64,000 bases of DNA, taken from the NCBI RefSeq assembly GCF_000626715.1, contig NZ_AQRA01000008.1, positions 248,001-312,000 on the forward strand, written 5' to 3'. The notes under the pieces were generated by a model. The model made no database searches and was not told the DNA's origin. It worked only from the letters and a program-made list of their open reading frames with translations. Positions 17,366 through 27,175 of this stretch are shown piece by piece. The translations under genes and the position numbers were made by a program. Each line of letters starts with the position of its first letter. The stretch's first letter is position 1. Source of the stretch: Aquimarina atlantica. GTDB taxonomy: Bacteria > Bacteroidota > Bacteroidia > Flavobacteriales > Flavobacteriaceae.

Positions 17366-19795
17366 ATGCTAAAAAATCATTTAAAAATAGCCTGGAGGAG
17401 TATCTTAAAAGATAAGATGTTTACTTTCATTAAAATAGGAGGTTTTGCTGTTGGAATAATGGCGTGTGTATTGATTGCACTTTTTATCAAAGATGAATTA
17501 AGCTATGACAAGCATTATGTTCATGAAAAACAAATATACAGGGTATATACACAAGTAATGCATAAGGGTGAACTGATTAAATGGACTCATTATCCTGCAC
17601 CTTTTGCTAAAGCAATAAAAGAGGATTTTCCTGAAATACAAAAATCAGGAAGATTTCTTACAAGCGAACTTTTTGGTACCGGAAACAAAGAACTTCGAAT
17701 AGAAGGAGAAACAGAAAACATTTTTGAAAATGGATTTATTTTTGCCGATCAGGAGTTATTAGAAATTTTAGAAATACCACTTGTACAAGGAAGTACTAAG
17801 AGTGCTTTATCTCAACCAGGAACTATAGTAATCTCTCAATCAAAAGCTGATAAATATTTCCCTAACGGAGATGCTATTGGCAAAACGCTGATTTTAGATA
17901 ATAATACAGAGAAACCTTATAAAATAACTGGTGTAATGAAAGATTCACCAGAAAATACTCATTTTAAGTATAACTTTCTGATGACGATGGTGGGGAGAGG
18001 TTTTTATCCTTATGAAAAACATAATTGGGGTGCGCAGAATTACCACACTTATGTTTTGGTGAATGATAATACCAATATACGAGAATTAGAACAAAAAATG
18101 TTCTCTATTGTTGAAGATTACATGATCCCTACCGCTAGAGAATCTAACAGGCTTGATAAAATTGATTTTCTAAAAAGCTATCAATTCAAACTACAACCTG
18201 TGAGCGATATACACTTAAAATCAACAGATATTAGTGATGGATTAAAACATGGTGATATCCGTTTTGTATGGTTGTTTGGTGCCATTGCGGTATTTATTTT
18301 GCTATTAGCATGTGTTAACTTTATCAACCTATCTACAGCCAAATCTGCAAATCGTGCCAAAGAAGTAGGGTTGCGAAAAACTGTGGGAGCTTTTAGGAAA
18401 AATTTAGTTTCTCAGTTCATCACAGAGTCAGTCCTGTTTAGTATCATCTCATTTGTTTTGGGGGTAGTATTGGCATGGGCGTTACTGCCATATTTTAATA
18501 CGATTGCCTCGAAAGCCTTGATTGTACCATGGGGACAATGGTGGTTTTTACCTGTATTACTGTTTTCGGCATTATGCATTGGGATTTTGGCCGGATTGTA
18601 CCCTGCTTTTTACCTCTCTGCTTTTAGACCAGTGAATGTATTGAAAGGAAGTTTAAGTACCGGCAGTAAAAGTGGTAAACTAAGAAGTAGCCTGGTTGTT
18701 TTTCAATTTACAACATCTATTGTTCTTATCATCGGCACATTAATCATATACCAACAGATGAATTATATTCTGAACAAGAAACTAGGTTATGATAAAGAAC
18801 AAGTTCTGGTTATTCAAGGCACAAAAAGTTTAGAAAATAAGACACAAAACTTTAAGGATCAACTATTAAAATTACCCGAAGTAAAACAAGTTTCTGTTAG
18901 TGATTATTTACCTATCGAAGGAACCAAAAGAAACGGAAATACTTTTAAGGAAAAAGGTAAAGAAAATGATGGTATAGCTGTTCCTGCACAAAGATGGGAA
19001 GTAGATCATGACTACATTAATACCTTGGGTATACACATAAAAAAAGGACGAGATTTTTCGAGAGAATTAGCTTCAGATTCTACAGACGCTATGGTCATTA
19101 ATGAGATCATGGCCAAGAGTTTTGGTTTTGAGAATCCTTTAGGAAAGAAAATAACTAATGGGAGAGAATCCTGGACCATAATTGGCGTAGTAGAAGATTT
19201 TCATTTCGAAACCTTAAAAAATGATATTGAGCCATTGGCAATGGCAATAAATAATAGTCCAGGAATGATTTCTGTACGTTTAAAAACAAGCCATATAAAT
19301 CAAGTATTAAAATCAATTACGACGATTTGGGATCAAAATGTTCCTAACCAATCCTTTAGGTATAGTTTTCTAGACCAGGATTTTTCTAAAATGCACGAAG
19401 ATGTACAACGTATAGGCAAGATCTTTGTCAGTTTTGCTTTGTTTGCCATCCTTGTAGCGTGCCTTGGTTTATTTGCTCTTTCTGCCTTTATGGTAGAGCA
19501 ACGTAAAAAGGAAATTAGCATCCGCCTGGTTTTGGGAGCCCCATTTAAGAGTATATATAAATTATTGACATTAGATTTTTTAAAACTGGTTATAATTTCA
19601 ATAAGTATTGCCATTCCTATTGGTTGGTATCTGATGAGTCGATGGCTAGAAGATTTTGCATATCGTATTAACATTGGTTGGGGAATATTTTTGATAGCAG
19701 GAACCCTGGCAATAGTAGTAGCTATTTTAACCATAAGCTACCAATCTATCGGAGCAGTATTTATTAAGCCTTTAAAAAGTTTACGAACAGAATAA
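17366..19795 (+). CDS. MacB/FtsX-type ABC permease, paralogue 5 of 9
   Basis: The 809-residue permease begins MLKNHLKIAWRSILKD, very close in DNA to paralogue 3. Coupling motifs are AKEVGLRKTVGA and KKEISIRLVLGA, and it ends KPLKSLRTE. Hydrophobic segments fall at the same positions as in its neighbours (about 20-42, 290-430, 690-800). It is the last gene before the first palindromic intergenic repeat, so the array may be divided there into a five-gene and a four-gene block. Confidence 0.92.
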   Translation: MLKNHLKIAWRSILKDKMFTFIKIGGFAVGIMACVLIALFIKDELSYDKHYVHEKQIYRVYTQVMHKGELIKWTHYPAPFAKAIKEDFPEIQKSGRFLTSELFGTGNKELRIEGETENIFENGFIFADQELLEILEIPLVQGSTKSALSQPGTIVISQSKADKYFPNGDAIGKTLILDNNTEKPYKITGVMKDSPENTHFKYNFLMTMVGRGFYPYEKHNWGAQNYHTYVLVNDNTNIRELEQKMFSIVEDYMIPTARESNRLDKIDFLKSYQFKLQPVSDIHLKSTDISDGLKHGDIRFVWLFGAIAVFILLLACVNFINLSTAKSANRAKEVGLRKTVGAFRKNLVSQFITESVLFSIISFVLGVVLAWALLPYFNTIASKALIVPWGQWWFLPVLLFSALCIGILAGLYPAFYLSAFRPVNVLKGSLSTGSKSGKLRSSLVVFQFTTSIVLIIGTLIIYQQMNYILNKKLGYDKEQVLVIQGTKSLENKTQNFKDQLLKLPEVKQVSVSDYLPIEGTKRNGNTFKEKGKENDGIAVPAQRWEVDHDYINTLGIHIKKGRDFSRELASDSTDAMVINEIMAKSFGFENPLGKKITNGRESWTIIGVVEDFHFETLKNDIEPLAMAINNSPGMISVRLKTSHINQVLKSITTIWDQNVPNQSFRYSFLDQDFSKMHEDVQRIGKIFVSFALFAILVACLGLFALSAFMVEQRKKEISIRLVLGAPFKSIYKLLTLDFLKLVIISISIAIPIGWYLMSRWLEDFAYRINIGWGIFLIAGTLAIVVAILTISYQSIGAVFIKPLKSLRTE

Positions 19796-19810
19796 TAAAA
19801 ACATCACAGA

Positions 19811-19837
19811 CCTCACAGGTTTTTAAAACCTGTTAGG
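19811..19837. repeat. Palindromic intergenic repeat, degenerate copy
   Basis: CCTCACAGGTTTT (19811-19823) and AAAACCTGTTAGG (19825-19837) form an inverted repeat with one mismatch around a single T. The core CCTCACAGG/CCTGTGAGG family also occurs at 29693-29725 and 30462-30496. It lies in the 60-base spacer between permeases 5 and 6. It may act as an attenuating hairpin or be a REP-like mobile palindrome. Confidence 0.7.
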
Positions 19838-19855
19838 CTTAAATATCACTATACC

Positions 19856-22276
19856 ATGCACACTTTATATTTTAAAATAGCAATTAGATATCTTTTAAAG
19901 AATAAACTCTATTCTTTTATTAATATTTTAGGATTAGCCATAGGGGTTGCTTCTTTTATTTTGATCATGGTTTATGTGAATTATGAACGTAGCTATGATA
20001 CTTTTGAAGGGTCAGAAAATGTATATCGCGTGTATATGGATGCTCTAGAAGGCGATGTTTTTGAAGCGTCAGATGCACAAACTGCTAATCTTATCGGACC
20101 TACATTAAAACAAGAATTCCCTGAAGTGATAGAGCAAGTACGTCTGTACCGTTTTGATAAAGTGACTTTTAAATATGACGGAAAAGTCATTGAAGAATCC
20201 AGAGGATCTTTGGCAGATGAAACCTATTTTGAGGTCTTTAATTATCCGCTTTTAAAAGGAGATAAACAAAATGCGTTAAAAGAACCTAATACTATTGTAC
20301 TTACAGAATCTTTTGCTAAAAAAATATTTGGAGATCGAGACCCTATAAAAAATACATTATCAGGATTTTATGCAGGAAAAAAAGTAGTGTTAACAGTAAC
20401 CGGGGTTTTAAAAGATATTCCCGAAAACACTCATATGAAAACCAATTTTCTAATTTCTTTTGATACCTATGGAAATTGGTTTGCATCAGAGGAAGAAAAA
20501 AAATTAAACTGGGGGCATTGTAATTTTTTTACATACTTAAAAGTTGATAAAAATGCTGATAAGACCCTTCTTAAAAGTAAAGTGATTGCTAGTGATTTTG
20601 AAGATGATGAAGATGAAAGATATAATATAGAACCTTTAGAAGAAATTCACCTATATTCTAATAAACCTTATGAAGCAGAAGCTAATGGTAGTATTAGCAG
20701 GATAAAATTCTTAACAGCCATTGCTTTTATAGTATTGTTATTATCGTGGCTTAATTATATTAATTTATCTACAACCAAGTCATTAGAGCGAGCCAAAGAA
20801 GTAGGTGTTCGAAAGGTGGCTGGTGCACAACGCCTACAACTTATTTTACAATCATTAACAGAATCGATTGTTCTAAATGGCATTGCTATTATAATAGCAA
20901 TTATACTTACTATAAGCATGCTTTCGCTGTATAATAATTTTACAGGTAAAGAATTGGTAATCCATACTTCCACTATTACTCAATTATTGCCAATCATTGG
21001 TTTCATTGTAATCGGTGTAGTTCTAGCAGGGTTATATCCAGCTATTTTATTAAGCGGATATTCTCCTTCAAAAGCATTAAAAGGGAAAATACGTACTTCT
21101 GCCAGTGGATTAAATATTAGAAAAGGATTGATTGTTTTACAATTTCTAGCCACTATCGTTTTGCTTATCGGTACGATAGTGATTACAAAACAAATAGATT
21201 TTATGCAAAAGCAACCTATTGGTGCAGAATTGAATCAAACTATTTCTTTTCATGGCGAATTTTTAAACAATATAACAGATTCTCTAGCTAGAAGAAAATG
21301 TAAAATTCTTGCAACAGAACTGCAAAAATTTCCTTTTGTATATGGTACAGCACGAGCTCAAACATATCCCGGGGATGGTTATGATAATTTATCATCATTT
21401 ATAGGAATAAAATATCCCAATGGAACAGAGGAGAGCAAAAAAGTATTTTATAATTATACGGCAGACAGTAATTATCTTGATGTATTAGATATTCAATTTC
21501 TCGCGGGAAATAATTTTATAGACAACCCCAAAGGAGAAAGTAATGCCATCATAATTAATGAAGCTTGTATGCGCGAAATGGAAATTTTTAATCCAGATGA
21601 TGCAATCAATAAAACCGTAAGCTTTTTTGGAAGAGAATGGGTGATTTCTGGGGTTATTGAAAATTACCATCATTTTGGATTAAAAAAAGGAGTACACCCT
21701 TTGGTTATTTTACACGGTAATAGCAGTAATAATTTATTGGTAAAATTTGATAACACTGTTGCTTCTACTTTGGGATACAATAAAGCGATCGCCCAGATAG
21801 AAGAAAAATGGAAACAAATACTACCACAACGTACTTTTGGTTATACATTTTTAGATAAAAAGTTTGAAGCGCAATATAATGATGATAAACAATTTGGTGC
21901 TGCTTTCAGGATGTTTACGCTTCTGGCAATATTTATTGCGGCATTAGGCTTGTTTGGATTAACATCGTATACCTGCATACAACGTAAAAAAGAAATAGGG
22001 ATTAGAAAAGTAAATGGAGCTAGTATTTTTAAGATCCTAAAATTATTAAACATTGATTTTATCAAATGGGTTGGGATTGCATTTATAATTGCGATTCCTG
22101 TAGCCTGGTATACTATGAATTCATGGTTAGAAAATTTTGCATTAAAAACAAATCTTAGCTGGTGGATATTTGTACTTGCAGGTATAATGGCACTTGGTAT
22201 TACATTGCTTACGGTAAGTTGGCAAAGTTTTATCGCAGCCAACGGAAATCCTGTGGATGTGCTAAGAGATGAATAG
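19856..22276 (+). CDS. MacB/FtsX-type ABC permease, paralogue 6 of 9 (divergent)
   Basis: This 806-residue member begins MHTLYFKIAIRYLLKN rather than with the array's usual MLKNxxKIAWR, and ends NPVDVLRDE rather than NPIKSLRTE. Coupling motifs are AKEVGVRKVAGA and KKEIGIRKVNGA, and the third helix region reads LSWLNYINLSTTKS. It follows the palindromic repeat and an unusual 60-base spacer. These differences suggest an older lineage or separate arrival into the array. The eight-helix, two-periplasmic-domain plan is intact and there is no frameshift. Confidence 0.9.
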   Translation: MHTLYFKIAIRYLLKNKLYSFINILGLAIGVASFILIMVYVNYERSYDTFEGSENVYRVYMDALEGDVFEASDAQTANLIGPTLKQEFPEVIEQVRLYRFDKVTFKYDGKVIEESRGSLADETYFEVFNYPLLKGDKQNALKEPNTIVLTESFAKKIFGDRDPIKNTLSGFYAGKKVVLTVTGVLKDIPENTHMKTNFLISFDTYGNWFASEEEKKLNWGHCNFFTYLKVDKNADKTLLKSKVIASDFEDDEDERYNIEPLEEIHLYSNKPYEAEANGSISRIKFLTAIAFIVLLLSWLNYINLSTTKSLERAKEVGVRKVAGAQRLQLILQSLTESIVLNGIAIIIAIILTISMLSLYNNFTGKELVIHTSTITQLLPIIGFIVIGVVLAGLYPAILLSGYSPSKALKGKIRTSASGLNIRKGLIVLQFLATIVLLIGTIVITKQIDFMQKQPIGAELNQTISFHGEFLNNITDSLARRKCKILATELQKFPFVYGTARAQTYPGDGYDNLSSFIGIKYPNGTEESKKVFYNYTADSNYLDVLDIQFLAGNNFIDNPKGESNAIIINEACMREMEIFNPDDAINKTVSFFGREWVISGVIENYHHFGLKKGVHPLVILHGNSSNNLLVKFDNTVASTLGYNKAIAQIEEKWKQILPQRTFGYTFLDKKFEAQYNDDKQFGAAFRMFTLLAIFIAALGLFGLTSYTCIQRKKEIGIRKVNGASIFKILKLLNIDFIKWVGIAFIIAIPVAWYTMNSWLENFALKTNLSWWIFVLAGIMALGITLLTVSWQSFIAANGNPVDVLRDE

Positions 22277-22310
22277 TATGTGATTTTAAATCAATTAAGA
22301 AACAACCATT

Positions 22311-24737
22311 ATGTTAAAAAACCATATCAAAGTAGCCTGGAGAACCCTTTTGAAACACAAAGGCTTGTTTACGATTAATATTCTGGGTCTTGCTATAGGG
22401 ATTGCTACCGCACTTGTTATATTTCTTTTTGTAGTAGACGAATTAAGTTATGATCGCCACTATAAAAAAGCTGATCAGATTGTTCGGGTAGTGCTAAAAG
22501 GAAAGATGAATGGCGAACTAATAAAAGAAGCTGTTACACCAGGACCCGTTGCATATACGTTGCAAGAAGAGTTTCCAGAGGTTTTACAGGCAACTCGTAT
22601 TAAATCAAACGGAACACCGCAAATTACCTATAAAAACAACACATTTAGAGATCAAAAGTTTGCATATGTAGATCCTAATTTTTTTCAGGTATTTACGTTG
22701 CCACTTATTAAAGGAGATCCTGCCACAGCTCTACAAGAACCTAATACCGTTGTTATTACTCAAAAATTAGCATCAAAGTATTTTGGAAATGAAAACCCTC
22801 TGGGAAAAATTTTGGAGTTTAAAGAATGGGATCAACGCTATAAGGTCACAGGAGTAATTAACGATGTACCTGCAAATTCTCACTTTCATTTTGATGCTTT
22901 TGGGTCTATGCAAGGATTTGCGGCTGCAAAAGAACACAAATGGATAGAATCGGGTTACCATAGTTATCTTATGCTTGATAAGCGTATAGATTATAAAAAT
23001 GTAGAAGAAAAACTACCGAAGATTGTGCATAAATACATGGGGCCACAGATAAAAAAATCTATGGGAATGACTTTTGAAGAGTTTCATGGAAAGGGAAATG
23101 ACATAGGATTATTTCTACAACCTTTGACCGATATTCACCTTCACTCAGATTTTGCAGATGCAACCAACCTCGAGCCTGGTGGTGATATAAAAACAGTATA
23201 TATTTTTGGTGCAATAGCCATATTTATATTAATTATTGCTTGTATCAATTTTATGAATCTTTCTACAGCTGCAGCATCAAAAAGAGCTAAAGAAGTAGGG
23301 GTGAAAAAAGTATTGGGGTCACCAAAAAGTCAATTAATTAAACAGTTTTTGATAGAATCTTTTATTGCAACTATGGTAGCTATGGTTTTGGCTTTAATTC
23401 TGGTTATGATCTCATTACCATTGTTTAATGACCTATCTGCAAAAGCATTAGATATAACTTATATTCTTCGTCCTCAGATACTCATGTACTTATTAATATT
23501 AGGAATCATTATTAGTTTTTTGGCCGGGGGCTACCCTGCTTTTTTTCTTTCATCATTTGCCCCCATCGCTGCACTTAAAAACAAATTTACCAATACAGGT
23601 AACAGTAAAGGACTAAGAAGTGGATTGGTAATTTTTCAATTTGCGATATCGGTAGGCCTTATCCTGGCAACTATAGTAGTAGATCAACAGATGTCCTTTA
23701 TTCAAAATAAGGATATAGGTTATGAAAAAGATCAAATACTGGTATTAAGGGATTCATGGATGCTAAAGAACAATGAAGAAGTTTTTAAGGAACAATTATT
23801 TAAAGACCCGAGAGTATCTAATGTTACAATGTCTGGCCATATTCCCGCAGGGCCATCTTATAATCATATGTCAAGTATTTATCCAGGTCAGGACTCTGAT
23901 GCGATTAGAAGAACTATTGTATATAATATCGATAAAGACTATATCCCAACGATGGGAATGGAATTGATTGCAGGAAGAAATTTCGCCACAGGCGAAGGGC
24001 CAGAAACCGCAAATTTAATTATTAACGAAACGTCTGCCAGGATTTTGGGGTTTACCGATAATGCAATTGGTCAGGCAATAACAATGTCTATAGATAATGA
24101 AGGAGGTACAAGACAATATTCTGTGATCGGGGTGGTAAAAGATTTTCATTTCAAATCATTACATCAAACTATAGATCCTCTAATCATGATTAATGAACCT
24201 AGTTCGGGGCTTATTGTAAGAGCAAAAACTTCTGATATGAAAGGGTTAATTGCCACTGCAGAACACATATGGAACGGTTTTAAAATAAACGAACCCTTTA
24301 ACTATGCTTTGCTAGACGAGCTGTATAATCAAACCTATCTGAAAGAGCAAAAAATGGGAACTATCCTTAGGATATTTGCTTTGCTCACCATTTTTGTGGC
24401 ATGCCTGGGATTATTTGGCCTGGTAACATTTACAGCAGAACAACGATTTAAGGAAATAGGAATTCGTAAAGTATTAGGATCTACCATACCTCAAATTATC
24501 ACTATGCTCTCATTTGATTTTATGAAACTGGTATGTATTTCTTTTTTGATAGCATTTCCTCTTGGGTTTTATCTCATGAATACATGGCTTCAAGATTTTG
24601 CTTACCGTATACAAATACAGTGGTGGGTATTTGTCCTGGCAGGTTGTATAACTCTATTAGTTGCATTTATGACTATTGGTTGGAAAAGCTTCAGAGCAGC
24701 ATCGATGAATCCTATTAAAAGTTTAAGAACAGAATAA
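22311..24737 (+). CDS. MacB/FtsX-type ABC permease, paralogue 7 of 9
   Basis: The 808-residue protein starts MLKNHIKVAWRTLLKH and has the array layout with coupling motifs AKEVGVKKVLGS and FKEIGIRKVLGS. It ends NPIKSLRTE. The first periplasmic domain carries a Lys/Met-rich insertion (IKKSMGMTFEEFHGKG) that is partly shared in position with paralogue 3. Only 10 bases separate it from the ATG of paralogue 8. Confidence 0.92.
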   Translation: MLKNHIKVAWRTLLKHKGLFTINILGLAIGIATALVIFLFVVDELSYDRHYKKADQIVRVVLKGKMNGELIKEAVTPGPVAYTLQEEFPEVLQATRIKSNGTPQITYKNNTFRDQKFAYVDPNFFQVFTLPLIKGDPATALQEPNTVVITQKLASKYFGNENPLGKILEFKEWDQRYKVTGVINDVPANSHFHFDAFGSMQGFAAAKEHKWIESGYHSYLMLDKRIDYKNVEEKLPKIVHKYMGPQIKKSMGMTFEEFHGKGNDIGLFLQPLTDIHLHSDFADATNLEPGGDIKTVYIFGAIAIFILIIACINFMNLSTAAASKRAKEVGVKKVLGSPKSQLIKQFLIESFIATMVAMVLALILVMISLPLFNDLSAKALDITYILRPQILMYLLILGIIISFLAGGYPAFFLSSFAPIAALKNKFTNTGNSKGLRSGLVIFQFAISVGLILATIVVDQQMSFIQNKDIGYEKDQILVLRDSWMLKNNEEVFKEQLFKDPRVSNVTMSGHIPAGPSYNHMSSIYPGQDSDAIRRTIVYNIDKDYIPTMGMELIAGRNFATGEGPETANLIINETSARILGFTDNAIGQAITMSIDNEGGTRQYSVIGVVKDFHFKSLHQTIDPLIMINEPSSGLIVRAKTSDMKGLIATAEHIWNGFKINEPFNYALLDELYNQTYLKEQKMGTILRIFALLTIFVACLGLFGLVTFTAEQRFKEIGIRKVLGSTIPQIITMLSFDFMKLVCISFLIAFPLGFYLMNTWLQDFAYRIQIQWWVFVLAGCITLLVAFMTIGWKSFRAASMNPIKSLRTE

Positions 24738-24747
24738 ATCAAAAGTG

Positions 24748-27165
24748 ATGATTAAAAACTATATCAAAATAGCATGGAGAAACTTAATCAAAAATAAGTT
24801 TTTTTCACTCATAAACATCTTTGGGTTAGCAGTAGGATTGGCGACATGCTTCCTTTTGATGCTATATGTATTTAACGAAACCAGTTACGATAAGCATCAT
24901 AAAGATGTAAATCAGATATATCGTGTGGCTCTTGAGGCTGCAGGAGAGAAATGGGCTGCAGGCCCTGCGCCATTAGCACAAGGTTTAGCATCTGATTTTG
25001 CCGAAGTTGAGCAGGTAACACGTATTCTTAATTTCCCGACAACAGATAAAATGCTCTTAAAAGATGAAAATGCTAATGTTAGTTTTTATGAAACAAATGG
25101 ATACTACGTAGATTCTACTTTTTTCAAAGTATTTACATATGATTTTTCTTACGGAGATTTAGAAACCGCACTCAATCAACCCAATACTGTAGTCATTTCA
25201 GAAGCCATTGCTCATAAATTATATGGTGATGCAAACCCAATTAATAAGATAATCAATATTGAAATTCCTTACGGAAAATACAATTATACAGTTAAGGGGG
25301 TTTTTAAAAACAATGGCGATAAGTCACATATTAATGCCAACTTCTTTCTCTCTATGCAAAACGGAGACATAGGTGAGTGGGTAGGTCAACAAACGAACTG
25401 GGCGTATAATAATATTTTTCATACGTACATAAAGCTTAAAAAGGGAGTGAATACTGGTAATTTTGAAGAAAAACTACCTGCTTTTTTGAAACGCAATGCC
25501 GCAGTTGATTTTAAAGAAATGAATCTTTCTAAACAATTGTTCCTGCAACCAGTAAAAGATATTTATCTAAAATCGGATATTGGTAATGAACTCTCTACAA
25601 ATGGCAACATGACATATTTGTATATTTTTGGCTCTATAGCTGCATTTTTATTGTTGATTGCTTGCATCAATTTTATGAATCTTTCTACAGCACGTTCAGA
25701 AAAAAGAGCAAAAGAAGTAGGGGTTCGCAAGGTAATGGGAGCACACAAACAATCGCTTATATTTCAATATTTGGGAGAATCTTTGATGATGTCTGTGTTG
25801 GCATTAGCCTTATCTATGGTTATTGTGGTATTATTTTTACCAATTTTTAATGAGTTTTCTCAAAAAGAACTGATGCCGTTTGAAAACTCACAACTTATGT
25901 TTTGGGTTATTGGTCTTACACTTTTCACAGGCCTTCTTTCGGGGCTATATCCAGCGTTTTATTTATCGTCTTTTAAGATAACAACGGTATTAAAAGGAAA
26001 ATTAGCTAATAGTTTTTCTGCTACATTTATTCGTAAAGGATTGGTCGTTTTTCAATTTGCAATATCAGTCTGTTTAATCTTGGTAGCGGTTGTAATAGTA
26101 AAACAATTAGATTTTATTAAAAATCAGGATCTGGGATTTAAAAAAGACCAACAGATCATATTGCCGTTACGAAGTGCTTCAGTAGTTGGTAATTACAATG
26201 CGTTTAAAGATGAAATGTTGAAGGATCCAAAAGTAGCTTCAGTTTCTGCAGCTTCTACTTATCCAGGTTTTGATCTGGTTCAGGATATGTTTATTTATGC
26301 TGAAGGTAAATCCTTAGATGATAAAATAGAAATTCACTATGCCCAGGCCTATGAAGATTATATCAAAACCCTGGGGTATGAATTAATAAGAGGTAGATTT
26401 TTATCTACTAATCCAGAGGCTGATCTTGATGGAGTAGTATTAAATGAAACTGCGATTAAACAATTGGGATATGATGTTGATAATGCAATAGGAAAAAAGG
26501 TATATCACGAGTTTGATAAGCAGCCACAATCATTACATATTGTAGGGGTGATCAAAGACTTTCATTCACGTAGTTTTCATAACAGTATTTTACCATACGC
26601 AATAAGAAAGTTTAGTAATGGGACTCAACCTAGCTATTTTATTGTTAATATCAAAGAAGGTCAATTTGATAATGCATTAGCAAGTGTAAAAAGTGTTTGG
26701 GAGAAAGTAAATCCTGATACTCCATTTCAATACTCATTTTTAGATCAGGATTTTCAAAGAAATTATGAGAAAGAACAACGTATGTCTGATGTTATCATAT
26801 GTTTTACTCTTATTGCCATTTTTATAGCGTGTTTAGGATTATTGGGCTTGGCTTCTTTTACGACAGAACAACGAAAAAAAGAAGTAGGTATACGCAGAGT
26901 TTTAGGTGCATCTGTAATTGGGATTACGACTTTACTTTCTAAAGATTTTTTAAAACTAGTAGTTGCAGCTATTGCTTTTGCAAGCCCCATCTCATATTAT
27001 CTGGGAAAAAGATGGTTAGAGGGGTTTGCGTATCATATAGATATGAGTTGGTGGTTATTTGTAATTACAGGAGGAGTAGCCTTGGGTATAGCCTTTGCAA
27101 CCGTAAGTTTCCAGGTTATAAAAGCGGCAGTATCTAACCCGGTTAAAAGTTTAAGAACAGAATAA
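24748..27165 (+). CDS. MacB/FtsX-type ABC permease, paralogue 8 of 9
   Basis: An 805-residue permease beginning MIKNYIKIAWRNLIKN. A GTG three bases upstream is in frame, but the ATG at 24748 matches the family start. Coupling motifs are AKEVGVRKVMGA and KKEVGIRRVLGA; it ends NPVKSLRTE. Its leader and first codons (AATCAAAAGTG then ATG) are nearly the same as those of paralogue 9, so these two may be the latest duplication in the second block. Confidence 0.92.
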   Translation: MIKNYIKIAWRNLIKNKFFSLINIFGLAVGLATCFLLMLYVFNETSYDKHHKDVNQIYRVALEAAGEKWAAGPAPLAQGLASDFAEVEQVTRILNFPTTDKMLLKDENANVSFYETNGYYVDSTFFKVFTYDFSYGDLETALNQPNTVVISEAIAHKLYGDANPINKIINIEIPYGKYNYTVKGVFKNNGDKSHINANFFLSMQNGDIGEWVGQQTNWAYNNIFHTYIKLKKGVNTGNFEEKLPAFLKRNAAVDFKEMNLSKQLFLQPVKDIYLKSDIGNELSTNGNMTYLYIFGSIAAFLLLIACINFMNLSTARSEKRAKEVGVRKVMGAHKQSLIFQYLGESLMMSVLALALSMVIVVLFLPIFNEFSQKELMPFENSQLMFWVIGLTLFTGLLSGLYPAFYLSSFKITTVLKGKLANSFSATFIRKGLVVFQFAISVCLILVAVVIVKQLDFIKNQDLGFKKDQQIILPLRSASVVGNYNAFKDEMLKDPKVASVSAASTYPGFDLVQDMFIYAEGKSLDDKIEIHYAQAYEDYIKTLGYELIRGRFLSTNPEADLDGVVLNETAIKQLGYDVDNAIGKKVYHEFDKQPQSLHIVGVIKDFHSRSFHNSILPYAIRKFSNGTQPSYFIVNIKEGQFDNALASVKSVWEKVNPDTPFQYSFLDQDFQRNYEKEQRMSDVIICFTLIAIFIACLGLLGLASFTTEQRKKEVGIRRVLGASVIGITTLLSKDFLKLVVAAIAFASPISYYLGKRWLEGFAYHIDMSWWLFVITGGVALGIAFATVSFQVIKAAVSNPVKSLRTE

Positions 27166-27175
27166 ATCAAAAGTG

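Noticed and set aside
19333-19734. 133-codon antisense frame in permease 5
   Set aside because: A similar antisense frame appears at the matching place in permease 6 (21841-22242), as expected from codon pattern of the conserved FtsX segment rather than from a real gene.
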